Assembly (NCBI RefSeq): GCF_904846525.1
Contig: NZ_CAJHAZ010000011.1
Coordinates: forward strand, 62,001-126,000
Length of the DNA stretch: 64,000 bases
DNA from: Psychrobacter sp. 1044
Lineage (GTDB): Bacteria; Pseudomonadota; Gammaproteobacteria; Pseudomonadales; Moraxellaceae
Direction of reading: 5' to 3'
Each line of letters begins with the position of its first letter. Position 1 is the stretch's first letter. Positions 25,645 through 35,578 of the stretch are shown here, one piece after another. The position numbers and the translations under genes are program-made. The notes below the pieces were generated by a model. That model was not told where the DNA came from. It worked only from the letters and a program-made list of their open reading frames with translations, and made no database searches.

Positions 25645-27858
25645 CTAAAAATTGGCTTTTAGGCTGACGGACATTTGGCGCTCAGGTCCCATCCAGCAAT
25701 TGTTAATATCATAACAAGCGCCGACGTAGGTTTTATCAAAGAGATTGTTGACACTCGCGCCGACAGTGAGCATCGGATTGATTTGATAATTGCCGCCAAT
25801 GTCTACCAAAGTCACGCTTGGTAATTCGTCTGAGTTCTGTTTGTCAAGTTGCATACCGCCTTCATAGCGTACGCCAGCATTGAGACTGAGCTTGTCAGTA
25901 GCATAATAATCTGCCCACAATGTTGCCTTGTGCTTCGCCGTTTGCGCAGGGGTATTGCCAACCACCTCAGGGTTGAATTCATCTTCTGTAATTTCAGCAT
26001 CGGTATAGCTATAACTGGCGGCAATATCTACCCAATCATTAAGCATATGGCTGCCTGAGACTTCAAAGCCTTTGGAGGTAATTTCACCCGTTTGTGTTTG
26101 ACTTCTATAATTGATTTCATCAGCCACCACGACGTTTTTTTGAGTGATATCAAATACTGCTAATGTTCCTTGTGTGGCGCGATTGGCAGAGAGATATTTG
26201 ACACCAGCCTCTAGCTGATCGGCAGTCGTTGGCTTAAATGGCGCATTGGTAATAAAGTTACTACCGACCACTGGCTGAAACGACTGAGAATAACTAGCAT
26301 AAGGAGATAGCCCATTATCAAAGTCATAGATAGCTGCGAGACGACCACTGGTTTTCGAGGCATCATTGTCAATGGTTCTATCACTATAGATGGCACCTTC
26401 AGAAGCCTTGGTTTGCTCAGTACTACTATCAAAATTATCGTGACGTAAGCCTGCTACTACTGTCAAATCTTGCCATTTCATCTCATCTTGTACATAAAAA
26501 CCAAGCTGGCTTTGTTCAACGTCTTCATTTTGACGATAAGCCTCTAAAGGCAACGTATCAGCATTGATTTGTGAGTAATCTGGATTGGATAAGTCAAGAT
26601 TTGGCGTGCCATCTGCGCCAGCATCATAATAAGTGGCGCTACTGTCTGTCTCTTGATACTCAACGCCAAACAGTAGGTTATGTGAAGTATTAGCAGTATC
26701 GAATTTATAAGCTAGCTGATTGTCTGTGGTCCAGTTGCTCATGCTCTCATCGGTGGTGTAGGCCACGCGATTTAGTATCTTATCACTACCGCTTACAAAC
26801 CCGCTGTTGTACATATTACGCTGCTGCGCCTCGGCGTCGGTATAGCGCAGAATGTGCTTGAACGTCAACTTATCATTAATATCCCAGTTCACAGTGACGC
26901 TTGGCATAAATACTTCTTTGCTGAAGTGATTCCACTCATCGCCGGCATAGGCGTCACTGCCCAGTTTGCCATAGCTGGCATGGTAGACAGTGCCAACGGC
27001 AGGCAGTGGGGTGGAAGGCACCATTTCTGGATCATCTTGATAAAACAGATTGGCAAGAACGGACACATCTTTTGTCGGTTGCCATTGCAGTGACGGATTG
27101 ATCAGGGTACGTTCTTCTTCTGTGGTTTGCATCTGCCCGTCTTTTTGTCGTTTTAACGCCACCAGTCGATAATTGAGCGTGTCTGAGATAGGTCCTGTCG
27201 TATCGACCGCCACTTCTTTTAGGTTTTGATTACCCACTCGCAACTGTACCTCAGATGCTTGAGTGCTTTTTGGGGTTTTGGCGACTTGATTGACCATGCC
27301 ACCTGGAGATGCATAGCCATAGAGTGAGGATGCTGGCCCTTTGACCACTTCCACTGCTTCTGTTGCGTAGATATCGACTTGCGGCATCAGATTCCAAGCC
27401 CCATCGTAGGGCAGTCTTAATCCATCGTAAAAATTGGAGTAAGTCTTAAAACCGCGAATATTGTATTCATCAAAGATGGACACCGTACCGCGACTCTCAG
27501 TACTCACCCCTGGCTCATAACGTAACGCTGCATTGACGCTGTCTGCTTGACGTTTTTGCAATAGCGCTTGATCGATTCTCGTATAGCTCATGGGTGCATC
27601 ATTAGGGTCTAATGCTGTTTTGGTGCCCGTACTACGGTAGTTGTTGGCATAGACAGTAATGGTATCCAGGGTGGTCGATGGTGTCACGGTCTCATCATTA
27701 TTAACATCATTATCGACGTCGTTCTCAACACTATTTTCGATGTTATTCGGCATTGTCTCAGCATAAGCTGCATGGCTCAAAACCATTGCCAATCCCAGTT
27801 GCACCGCGAGAGTTAAACGTTTTTGACGAATGGATGTAGACGTTGAGATAAAACGCAT
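25645..27858 (-). CDS. TonB-dependent ferric siderophore receptor (ferrichrome/FoxA-like)
   Basis: The protein has a signal peptide (LAVQLGLAMVLSHAAYA), a TonB-box-like region near TLDTITVYANN, a plug domain (about 90-200 with VEVVKGPASSLYGYASPGGMVNQVAK) and a 22-strand barrel ending in the typical C-terminal Phe (SVSLKANF). The siderophore-receptor subfamily is clear; the ligand is not. I start at ATG 27858 (MRFIS), with AAGGAA correctly spaced. Longer readings (to 27933) would run through the Fur box, so they are unlikely. Confidence 0.88.
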   Translation of the reverse strand: MRFISTSTSIRQKRLTLAVQLGLAMVLSHAAYAETMPNNIENSVENDVDNDVNNDETVTPSTTLDTITVYANNYRSTGTKTALDPNDAPMSYTRIDQALLQKRQADSVNAALRYEPGVSTESRGTVSIFDEYNIRGFKTYSNFYDGLRLPYDGAWNLMPQVDIYATEAVEVVKGPASSLYGYASPGGMVNQVAKTPKSTQASEVQLRVGNQNLKEVAVDTTGPISDTLNYRLVALKRQKDGQMQTTEEERTLINPSLQWQPTKDVSVLANLFYQDDPEMVPSTPLPAVGTVYHASYGKLGSDAYAGDEWNHFSKEVFMPSVTVNWDINDKLTFKHILRYTDAEAQQRNMYNSGFVSGSDKILNRVAYTTDESMSNWTTDNQLAYKFDTANTSHNLLFGVEYQETDSSATYYDAGADGTPNLDLSNPDYSQINADTLPLEAYRQNEDVEQSQLGFYVQDEMKWQDLTVVAGLRHDNFDSSTEQTKASEGAIYSDRTIDNDASKTSGRLAAIYDFDNGLSPYASYSQSFQPVVGSNFITNAPFKPTTADQLEAGVKYLSANRATQGTLAVFDITQKNVVVADEINYRSQTQTGEITSKGFEVSGSHMLNDWVDIAASYSYTDAEITEDEFNPEVVGNTPAQTAKHKATLWADYYATDKLSLNAGVRYEGGMQLDKQNSDELPSVTLVDIGGNYQINPMLTVGASVNNLFDKTYVGACYDINNCWMGPERQMSVSLKANF

Positions 27859-27915
27859 CATATTTCCTTGTAAGTTATCAAATGCCGAAAGCGAAAGAAA
27901 AGGAATAATAACATT

Positions 27916-27934
27916 AATGATTATCATTATCATT
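27916..27934. promoter_or_regulatory. Fur box upstream of the siderophore receptor
   Basis: AATGATTATCATTATCATT, within a longer ATTAATGATTATCATTATCATTAA tract, closely fits the Fur 7-1-7 consensus (GATAATGATAATCATTATC). It lies about 58 bp upstream of the receptor start. The divergent PepSY gene about 280 bp away may share it. Confidence 0.82.
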
Positions 27935-28214
27935 AAAAATTTACAAACAAAGCGCTGTTAGTAAGATGTCGAGTGAAGTAGCCCCATTTTTAGCCCATCA
28001 AGATGACTATGATGCAAACATGAAAATTGAAGAAACGCCCTAATATGACGATAATTTTTGACTATAAGTAATGGTGCTTACAGGGCTTTTCTCGTATGAT
28101 GCAGCCGTCTATTTGGAATAAACTTTTAGATCAACCGGCAGACAGGATTTATTACTACTATTAATAAGTCTAGGTCGTTCATTGAGCAACCAAAGATTGT
28201 TAAAGGTCATATTT

Positions 28215-29729
28215 ATGAACAGACATACAAGTCAATCAACCAATACTCAACGCTATTTTACGGTATGGCGTTGGCATTTTTATGCAGGAATGTTTATAGC
28301 ACCTTTCTTAATTATCCTAGCTTGCAGCGCACTTGGCATGCTGTTGATGTCTAACATTGCAGGTCGTGATGACGATCGCCTCACTATTATCATCCCAGAT
28401 TCAGCGATGACAGCACTAATTACCGCCCCTATTTCTACGCAAGCTAAAAATGCGTTGAACACTTTACCTGACAGCACGCTGGTGAAATATATCGCGCCTC
28501 GTGATACGGACACCGTTGCCTTGTTTCAAGTTAAGTCAGCCAGTCATGAGAATATGGTGGCGGTGAATCCTTATACGGCTGATATCGTTAAAAGCACACC
28601 GACTAATAGTGGTCTGTACTATACCTTTAATGATATTCATGCTGATTTACTATTGGGCAAAGTCGGTGACTATATCCAAGAAACCACTGCGTCATTAACC
28701 ATCTTAATGATTCTAACGGGTTGGTATCTGTGGTGGCAAAAACGCAAATCACTCAAGGCCATGCTTATCCCCAATGATGCTGTAAATAATAAGAAAAAAC
28801 GCTCATTCATACGTACCATTCATGCGACATTGGGCAGTTGGATATCTGTGTTGCTACTGTTTTTCTGTATTTCAGGAATGGCATGGGCAGGCATCTGGGG
28901 CGAGCGTATGGTACAGGCATGGAGTCAGTTTCCTGCGGGCAAATGGGGCGTTGCGCCAATGCCGCTTTCTATTGATCACAGTCAACATCATGTTGGTATG
29001 GATATGAATAACGCTGAAGCCACGCCGCACGTTCATGGAGCAACACCCGTCACAGCACCCACGCATGGTGATGCACTAAATACGGGTAGTACCAAAGATG
29101 TGCCTTGGGTGCTTGAGTTGACACCAATGCCAGCATCTGGCACTGTCGCTGGCAAGGATGGTATCGCGTCCAATATACCGATTATGATTGATACCGTAGA
29201 TCGATTTGCCCGTGAGATTGGTTTTGTCGGACGTTACCAATTAAATCTGCCACAGGGTAGTACGGGCGTCTGGACGATTAGCCAAGACTCAATGAGCTAT
29301 GATATGAAAAATCCAATGGCTGATCGTACGGTACATATCGATCGTTATTCGGGCAATATTTTGGCAGATATCCGCTTTGATGATTATAATGCTTTTGGTA
29401 AATTTATGGCGGCGGGCATTGCTATTCATATGGGGACGCTTGGATGGTGGAGCGTATTGGTCAATGTCCTATTTTGCTTATCGGTTATTGCTATTTGTGT
29501 GAGCGGTTACATCATGTGGTGGCAACGCCGTCCACGTCATGCCAGTGAAAAGGTTGGACTGAATCCACCAGCGCGTGGTCTCAGTTTTTCTATATGGTGG
29601 CCGTTTGCCATTCCTTTGTTAGCAGTGGCAATCATATTCCCGACCGCCATCATCGCGATTGTCGCTATCGGATTACTAGATTTCTTAGTCATTTCACGGG
29701 TTGGTTTTTTACAGAAATTATTATTTTAA
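28215..29729 (+). CDS. PepSY-associated TM protein (iron-uptake linked reductase-like)
   Basis: About 504 residues from ATG 28215 (AAGG about 9 nt upstream); a TTG-type longer start is less likely. Membrane helices occur near residues 20-40, 155-175, 205-230, 400-425 and 450-490, with PepSY-type periplasmic domains between them (RYFTVWRWHFYAGMFIAPF at the start is the family hallmark). Family members sit beside siderophore receptors and are thought to take part in reductive iron release or transport. The loop near 255-295 is rich in His and Met (DHSQHHVGMDM, then HVHGA, THG), suggesting metal binding. Confidence 0.82.
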   Translation: MNRHTSQSTNTQRYFTVWRWHFYAGMFIAPFLIILACSALGMLLMSNIAGRDDDRLTIIIPDSAMTALITAPISTQAKNALNTLPDSTLVKYIAPRDTDTVALFQVKSASHENMVAVNPYTADIVKSTPTNSGLYYTFNDIHADLLLGKVGDYIQETTASLTILMILTGWYLWWQKRKSLKAMLIPNDAVNNKKKRSFIRTIHATLGSWISVLLLFFCISGMAWAGIWGERMVQAWSQFPAGKWGVAPMPLSIDHSQHHVGMDMNNAEATPHVHGATPVTAPTHGDALNTGSTKDVPWVLELTPMPASGTVAGKDGIASNIPIMIDTVDRFAREIGFVGRYQLNLPQGSTGVWTISQDSMSYDMKNPMADRTVHIDRYSGNILADIRFDDYNAFGKFMAAGIAIHMGTLGWWSVLVNVLFCLSVIAICVSGYIMWWQRRPRHASEKVGLNPPARGLSFSIWWPFAIPLLAVAIIFPTAIIAIVAIGLLDFLVISRVGFLQKLLF

Positions 29730-29777
29730 AATTAAATAAAATAAGAGAGCCATTCAAAAAGTCATTCTTATTTACAC

Positions 29778-29816
29778 AAAATCGGGGCAACTTTCTAAAA
29801 GATGCCCCGATTTTTT
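29778..29816. terminator. Rho-independent terminator after the PepSY gene
   Basis: AAAATCGGGGC pairs with GCCCCGATTTTTT around a 15-nt loop and is followed by a T-run. It sits between the rightward PepSY gene and the leftward ABC exporter and can serve both. Confidence 0.85.
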
Positions 29817-29850
29817 ATTGTTCGCCATTAACTTTTTACTAAGCCAGTAT

Positions 29851-31563
29851 TTACGCCAACATAGCAATGGCATCGGCACTGGCACGTTGCCGCTCTTCAG
29901 CATTTAACTCAATGAGTCTGCCTTCTTTCATCAGTAATAATCGATCGGCATGCTCAAAGTAACCATCATCATGACTGATGATAAACAGCGTTTTACCCAA
30001 GGCTTTGAGTTCAGGTATCAGTGTTTGATAAAACACGCGGCGAAAGGCAGGATCTTGGTCAGCCGCCCATTCATCGAGTAGCAGTATGTCTTTTTGTTCA
30101 GCCACGGCAATGAGCATGGCCAAGCGCTTGCGTTGTCCTTGTGAGAGCTTGTCGGTCGATAATTGATTATTAGTCACGCTGACTTTATCTTGTAAGTTCA
30201 ATTTATGCAGCCATGTATTTACGAGCGCTTCATCGGGTTGCTGTCCCTCTCTACCAATCAGCTGTTTAAAGAGATGCTGATCGCTAAAAATGGCAGAAAA
30301 AAGCTGTCGATAATCAGCATTATTCTGTGAATCAACGAGCTGGCTGTCTATTTTTACAGCACCGATGCTAGGGGTGAAAATGCCTGTAATAATCTTTGCA
30401 AGCGTAGACTTGCCGCTACCATTCGCCCCGATTAAAAACACCACATCGCCACGTTTTAAGGTGAGATTAACCGATTTTAGGATATCGCTAGCATGCTCAT
30501 TTTCTTTAACCACTACCTCGTTTGCATCGGTATCAATACTTGCATAACGATAGCCAATATCATTGAATGATATGGACTGCCAGTTGTTGACCACAATATC
30601 CGTGGTAAAGGTTGGTTGGTACTCCGCCAATTCCAACGATTGTATTTTATCCAGCGCCACTTGTGCCGTTTGTAAGGTCGGGTATGCGCCGACGGCATGG
30701 AGGATGGGTGATTGCATGAATAGAATGGTTAAGGAGAAAGTGGTGGCAATACCCATTGGAATAGCAAGATAATTTGACACGGCAAACACCACACCAATCG
30801 CTGCGAACATCATAATGTTCGACCAATTCACGGCGGATAAATGATATGTATCCGATTTAATCACTCGATTTTGATAAGACTTGGCATGATTTAAGAAATC
30901 ATTTTTATAGAGATTTTCAGCGCGGTGTTGATTAAGCGCCAGCTCTTTGCGACCATCTATAATGGATTGATAGTCCTCATATAAACGATCATTGATCTCT
31001 CTGAGATCTCTTAAATGAGTATAGACATGCTTCACTAAAATGGTGCTTATCCAAATCGTCATCGCAATCCAAAACATGACAATCAATAATAATGGCAGCG
31101 ACAACCAGCCTAAATAAAGGGCGACACCAACCGATAAAATAACGCCTTGCACCAGCTCTGGCATACGCACAAAGGCGACGGTAATTGATTGAATATCTGA
31201 TGAGAGGCTGGCGAGTAACCGTGCGCTACCCAAATGGTCTATTTGTGGAACTTTGGTGTCGATGATTTGTTTGACCAGCTTGGTTCTAAGCTCGTAGACG
31301 AACTGATGCCCCAAACGAGTCAGTGCATATTGTGATACGAAGGTCGTGACTAACAGCAGCACCACCAAAGCTGAAAATTGACCCAAGCTCGCCCACGATA
31401 AGGTATTAAAAACAGGCTGACTGATAAAGGTGTGATTGATATAGGCAATGATGCCCACACTGACCGCCGCATTCACCAAATTAAGGAAAATAACTTTAAG
31501 AAAGGGCAGGCGATAGTGTGCCCAAATCATCTGATATAAAGAAACGGTGGCGTGAGAGGACAT
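29851..31563 (-). CDS. cyclic-peptide/siderophore-type ABC exporter (fused TM and ATPase)
   Basis: The 570-residue half-transporter has six membrane helices (about 1-300) and a C-terminal ATPase with Walker A GANGSGKSTLA, signature LSQGQRKR (in place of LSGGQ) and Walker B ILLLDEWAADQDP. The DEWAADQDP motif and the LSQGQRKR signature are those of the SyrD/PvdE/YojI cyclic-peptide exporter group. No siderophore synthetase is nearby, so it may recycle or export a siderophore, or act as a self-protection pump. It follows the second receptor across a hairpin. Confidence 0.82.
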   Translation of the reverse strand: MSSHATVSLYQMIWAHYRLPFLKVIFLNLVNAAVSVGIIAYINHTFISQPVFNTLSWASLGQFSALVVLLLVTTFVSQYALTRLGHQFVYELRTKLVKQIIDTKVPQIDHLGSARLLASLSSDIQSITVAFVRMPELVQGVILSVGVALYLGWLSLPLLLIVMFWIAMTIWISTILVKHVYTHLRDLREINDRLYEDYQSIIDGRKELALNQHRAENLYKNDFLNHAKSYQNRVIKSDTYHLSAVNWSNIMMFAAIGVVFAVSNYLAIPMGIATTFSLTILFMQSPILHAVGAYPTLQTAQVALDKIQSLELAEYQPTFTTDIVVNNWQSISFNDIGYRYASIDTDANEVVVKENEHASDILKSVNLTLKRGDVVFLIGANGSGKSTLAKIITGIFTPSIGAVKIDSQLVDSQNNADYRQLFSAIFSDQHLFKQLIGREGQQPDEALVNTWLHKLNLQDKVSVTNNQLSTDKLSQGQRKRLAMLIAVAEQKDILLLDEWAADQDPAFRRVFYQTLIPELKALGKTLFIISHDDGYFEHADRLLLMKEGRLIELNAEERQRASADAIAMLA

Positions 31564-31608
31564 AATGGCTCAATAATAGAATGGTTTTTTGCGTATTTTT
31601 GATAACAT

Positions 31609-31639
31609 AAAAGGGAGTAGGTTGTGCCTAATCCCTTTT
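31609..31639 (-). terminator. stem-loop between siderophore receptor and ABC exporter
   Basis: AAAAGGGAGTAGG pairs with CCTAATCCCTTTT with one internal mismatch. It is about 37 bp downstream of the leftward receptor and would partly end its transcript. The exporter ATG is 46 bp further on. Confidence 0.6.
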
Positions 31640-31675
31640 ATTTAAGTCTTATAAACGTGGTTTAATCTGCATGTC

Positions 31676-33964
31676 TTAAAAGTCGAAAGTCGCTGATACT
31701 TTTAGGGCAGTAGGCTCACCAGCATTTAAATACCCAGCACCCGCATAACCACCCACTGATTGCCAATAGTCCTCTCCTGTCACGTTAGTAACCACGCCTT
31801 TTAGCGTCACGTCTTGTCCAGCGAGCATGGTTTTGTAGCGAGCACCTAGATCTAGCGTGGTATAACCGTCAACTTTTAAGCTGTTGGCAGCATTGGCATA
31901 ACGTGCGCCTGTGTGAATGATATCGCCGGTCACCGTCATTCCTTCAATTGCCGCAATATCATATTCTAGGTTGACGTTGCTTTGTAGCGTGGGCAGTCCG
32001 ATGACTCGGTTGCCGTCGAACGTCACATCGCCCGTGTCTTTTTGCTCAGCCTTTAAGTAAGTAACACCAGCATTGAAGCGCATGTTTTCGCTTGGGCTAC
32101 CAAATACAGTCAATTCCACCCCTTGATGGCGATTTTCTCCAGCAGCGGTAAATGTATTTGAGTCATTGATATAAGCACGCGGCTCATCGGTGCGGAATAC
32201 CGCCAAACTACTGCCAATCAGACCGTTATCATACTTAACGCCAACCTCAGTTTGCTCACTCACATAAGGGTCTAAATTTTGACCACCATTGGTGACAGCA
32301 CCACCATTATTAGTCAGAGGTGCCCTTGCGCCTGGCGCTAGGCTTTCGATATAGTTACCATAAACAGACCAGTCCATGCTTGGTTGATAGACAATTCCAA
32401 CGCTTGGTGTCCACTCGCTTTTATCGTAATCAGCCGTTTTAGCCTGAGTGTTAGGATCATAGCTGGTGGTTTTTAAATTCTGATGACGCACGCCTAAAGT
32501 GGTTTTTAGTTTGTCATCGAACAGTGATATGGTATCGGCTAGCGCAAAGCTTTGGAATTGCTTCTCGTTGGTTAGCTTCGGATCGTCTAAGTTACCACCG
32601 AAGATTGCTGTGCTTGTAAAAGGGACCTCAGCGTAGTCGGTGGGATGGTACAAATTGGTCACGGGTTGATTACCAAAATCATAGGCGAACGCGCCTTTTT
32701 CTTCTTGGTCATAGAGATCCGCTGCTAGTACCCAATTATGAGCCACTTCACCTGTTTGCCATTTACCACGCAGACCGAGCTCAGCACTTTGTACCAAATC
32801 TTTTCTAGAATTATCAAAGCGATAAAACGTACCTGCACCATCAACATCGTTGACGGTTAGATTGGCCAGTGAGTTTTCTTCCTCACCACTTCGCACACCG
32901 TAAGCACCATAAGCGGTAATATTATCAGTAAAATCATATTCTCCTCGAATGGTACCAAAGACATCTTCTTCATCTGAATACGTCCAAGGCTGCGCCCAAT
33001 TCTTTGAGCCGTCTGGTGCTTTTGGTACTCTAGAAACACCAGCAAGTGTGACACTAGGACGGGTCTCTTTGAGTTTGTTGTCTTGCCAGCCCAAATCAGC
33101 TGATAGTCGATACTGATCGCCTCTGTAGTCTAATCCTAACGCTGCCAGACCCAGTGTTGAAGATTCATCATCAATCGCGCTGTCGCCATCTTGATAAGCA
33201 GCATTAAAGCGAACGCCAAACGCATCATCAGTACCAAAGCGATCACTGACGTCTACGGCAACTTTGCCTTGATCGCCCTGACCATAACCGAGTGTCACCT
33301 TACGTAGCGGGTCATTACCAGCTCGTTTGGGCAGCAGGTTAATCGTACCACCGGCGTTACCACCACTGGGTGCTGCGCCATTGAGCATGGCGGATGCCCC
33401 GCGCTGAACCTCAACACGCTCGAACAATTCCGTTGCGATATACTGCCTTGGCAATATGCCGTATAGACCGTTATACATGGTGTCATCAGAGGTTGTGACA
33501 AAGCCGCGCATAAAGTACGCTTCTTGAAAGTTGCCAAAGCCTCTAGCGACACGAACAGTCGGGTCTTTTTTGAGCAGGTCGCCCACACTCTGGGCTTGTT
33601 GATTGCTGATATACTCATTGGTATATGAGGTAGTGGAGAATGGCGTGTCCATGATGTCTTGATTGCCCAAGATTCCGACACGGCTTCCTGTCGCTACTTG
33701 ACCACCTTCATAGGCATCTGGCAACCCATCGGCTGATGCATCAGCACTACTGGTCACGATAATCTCATCGAGTACCACGCTTGGGGTATCGGATTGAGCG
33801 TCAGCACTTAAATCTGTTTGTGCCCACGCGACTTGGCTTGCACCCAGTAGTATTACCGATGTGGACAGACAAGATGAGCACAGTGATTTTAATGACAAGG
33901 GATGGCGAGACATATTCAATAGAGTAGGGCGAAATAAAGCAGAGTATAAACGAGACAGTTGCAT
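31676..33964 (-). CDS. TonB-dependent siderophore receptor (second copy)
   Basis: A siderophore receptor of about 760 residues. It has a signal peptide (SVILLGASQVAWAQ), TonB-box-like region SVVLDEIIVTSS, plug domain with VEVQRGASAMLNGAAPSGGNAGGTINLLPKR, and a barrel with C-terminal Phe (KVSATFDF). The start at 33964 (MQLSRLYS, with GGAAA upstream) is preferred; the longer frame to 34045 would read through the Fur box at 33997. It resembles FhuE/FoxA-like receptors and is not closely similar to the first receptor. The exporter downstream may form a module with it. Confidence 0.86.
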   Translation of the reverse strand: MQLSRLYSALFRPTLLNMSRHPLSLKSLCSSCLSTSVILLGASQVAWAQTDLSADAQSDTPSVVLDEIIVTSSADASADGLPDAYEGGQVATGSRVGILGNQDIMDTPFSTTSYTNEYISNQQAQSVGDLLKKDPTVRVARGFGNFQEAYFMRGFVTTSDDTMYNGLYGILPRQYIATELFERVEVQRGASAMLNGAAPSGGNAGGTINLLPKRAGNDPLRKVTLGYGQGDQGKVAVDVSDRFGTDDAFGVRFNAAYQDGDSAIDDESSTLGLAALGLDYRGDQYRLSADLGWQDNKLKETRPSVTLAGVSRVPKAPDGSKNWAQPWTYSDEEDVFGTIRGEYDFTDNITAYGAYGVRSGEEENSLANLTVNDVDGAGTFYRFDNSRKDLVQSAELGLRGKWQTGEVAHNWVLAADLYDQEEKGAFAYDFGNQPVTNLYHPTDYAEVPFTSTAIFGGNLDDPKLTNEKQFQSFALADTISLFDDKLKTTLGVRHQNLKTTSYDPNTQAKTADYDKSEWTPSVGIVYQPSMDWSVYGNYIESLAPGARAPLTNNGGAVTNGGQNLDPYVSEQTEVGVKYDNGLIGSSLAVFRTDEPRAYINDSNTFTAAGENRHQGVELTVFGSPSENMRFNAGVTYLKAEQKDTGDVTFDGNRVIGLPTLQSNVNLEYDIAAIEGMTVTGDIIHTGARYANAANSLKVDGYTTLDLGARYKTMLAGQDVTLKGVVTNVTGEDYWQSVGGYAGAGYLNAGEPTALKVSATFDF

Positions 33965-33996
33965 GAATATTTCCAGCACATAGATTAAATGCTTAT

Positions 33997-34015
33997 TATA
34001 ATGATAATCATTTTC
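33997..34015. promoter_or_regulatory. Fur box upstream of the second siderophore receptor
   Basis: TATAATGATAATCATTTTC matches 17 of 19 positions of the classical Fur consensus GATAATGATAATCATTATC. It lies about 33 bp upstream of the chosen start. Confidence 0.87.
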
Positions 34016-34182
34016 ATTACAATATATTACTGGATTAAATCTCAATATATTTTTATCGTATTAAGTGTACGTTTTCGTTAGGAAAAAAATTAAGTCGTCT
34101 AAAGTTGATTAGTCGCGCTACACCAGCAGCAAAGATTGCTAATCGCTCAATTTAGCAGTCAGCACAAGTGGTTGGTAAGTGT

Positions 34183-34297
34183 CTAAATGCTTTCTGCTTA
34201 TAACTAAATGTTTGCTACTTATTAAATGTTTGCTGTTTACAAAAAATGCTACTTATTAAATGCTTGCTATTTATAGAAAATGCCACTTATAAAAAAC
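34183..34297. repeat. degenerate tandem repeats of about 19-20 bp
   Basis: The stretch contains five to six imperfect units of the form TAAATGYTTGCTRYTTATT, for example at 34184, 34204, 34223, 34256 and a decayed one to 34297. It lies in the 340-bp gene-free gap between a receptor promoter and the end of the SIP/DUF2470 gene. It may be a decayed repeat array; I see no gene in it. Confidence 0.5.
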
Positions 34298-34304
34298 CTA
34301 ATGA

Positions 34305-35444
34305 TTATTGCGCACGCCAGTAGACTTTAATGACCATATCCTGACGTGATAGCCCAAGGTTTGCCTTTAGTTGCTGTCGTAATGATTTGATATCCGCTGC
34401 TTCCAGCGCGCCCCATACTTTGTCAATTTTGACAGGCAGTCGCGCAAATTGTATATTTAATAATGTCATTATTTGCTCAGTAATATCAGTTGTTTGGGTA
34501 TTAACCAGCTGGCACACATTATCTTGCAAAAAATGCGCATTATGGCGTAGTGGATTACTGAGCGTTAGGGTATGTAGATAACGGATATCGTCTGGATCAT
34601 TAGTGATGGCAATGACGAGGGGCGGCAATGGATTCTGCCAGTTTTCCAATAGATTGGCCACCGTAGGTAAGGAGGTTTCATCACAGATGAGTAAGCATTG
34701 ACCAGTGCTGAGATGTTCTATCTTCTCTGGATATTCACGTACTGTTTTGATTTGAGTGCCACAGTCAAGCGCGCGCACCCAATTGCCTCCTGCCGTATCG
34801 CCATGAATATAAACGTCTATCCACGCTTGGACGGACGAGCTGATCAAATCTCGCCATGCTTTTCGTAAGGTATAGTAGCGCTGCAAAGGTTTGTTGCTAT
34901 CTCTTGAATGGTCTTTTGACTGGTGTTTTTTAGCAGATAGACCGTCCGCATCCAGCTCAAACAAATACGCGTAGCCCGGATGAGAGAGTGGCGTACTATC
35001 GGGTGCGGTTACCAGCAGTCGATACATATTGGGGCTGGCGTAATAGCCATTAATGACCGTAAAACGCTGTTCTTGAAGCTTGATCGTGCGCTTGCCAAGC
35101 TTATTGGCAGAGGTTTGCAATAGCGTTATATATTGCTCCTGTAGCGTCATAGAGTCACTAATAGGAACTGTAAAATCAATAAAATATTGACGGCTGAGCT
35201 TGCTGCTGTTTGTTAAGGTATCGTCGTCATGATGGGCGGTTGTGACATCCATTAATATCCCATCAGTATACAGCTCTGCTATCGAGGCGATCTCGTGCTC
35301 ACTCACTGCCGTGTTAGTAAAGGCATTGATAAACATCGCGAGTTCATCTTGATGCTCTTCATTGACATGACTCATAAACTGGGCTTTGTCAGCCATGTCG
35401 AGCGGTGTTTTATCAAAATCGTACTGAGTAAGTGGTTGAGCCAT
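34305..35444 (-). CDS. siderophore-interacting protein with N-terminal DUF2470 domain
   Basis: The 379-residue protein has a DUF2470 (heme-utilisation/pyridoxamine-oxidase-like) domain at about 20-110 (FMSHVNEEHQDELAMFINAF). FAD-binding_9 (about 125-250) and SIP NAD domains (about 255-379, VWGALEAADIKSLRQQLKANLGL then YWRAQ) follow. It probably reduces ferric chelates or handles heme iron in the cytoplasm. It lies downstream of the hmuR/hmuY pair but 347 bp from hmuY with a strong hairpin between, so it may have its own promoter. Confidence 0.82.
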   Translation of the reverse strand: MAQPLTQYDFDKTPLDMADKAQFMSHVNEEHQDELAMFINAFTNTAVSEHEIASIAELYTDGILMDVTTAHHDDDTLTNSSKLSRQYFIDFTVPISDSMTLQEQYITLLQTSANKLGKRTIKLQEQRFTVINGYYASPNMYRLLVTAPDSTPLSHPGYAYLFELDADGLSAKKHQSKDHSRDSNKPLQRYYTLRKAWRDLISSSVQAWIDVYIHGDTAGGNWVRALDCGTQIKTVREYPEKIEHLSTGQCLLICDETSLPTVANLLENWQNPLPPLVIAITNDPDDIRYLHTLTLSNPLRHNAHFLQDNVCQLVNTQTTDITEQIMTLLNIQFARLPVKIDKVWGALEAADIKSLRQQLKANLGLSRQDMVIKVYWRAQ

Positions 35445-35564
35445 AAAATGTCATCCAAGCCAAAATTCAAATAATTATTCAGCAAAATTTTTTTTAAAAT
35501 GATTGGCTGCTGGTTAAGGGCAAGATGGAAATGTAATAGTTAATAAGTATAAAACATGCAAATG

Positions 35565-35578
35565 TTAATGATTATTAA
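35565..35578. promoter_or_regulatory. possible weak Fur site upstream of the DUF2470-SIP gene
   Basis: TTAATGATTATTAA, within an A/T-rich tract about 120 bp upstream of the start, partly matches a Fur box. The match is weak and the region is generally AT-rich. Confidence 0.3.

Noticed and set aside
27858..27933. Longer N-terminus for the first siderophore receptor
   Set aside because: The extra residues are coded by the Fur box itself and have no ribosome site, while AAGGAA is properly spaced for the ATG at 27858.
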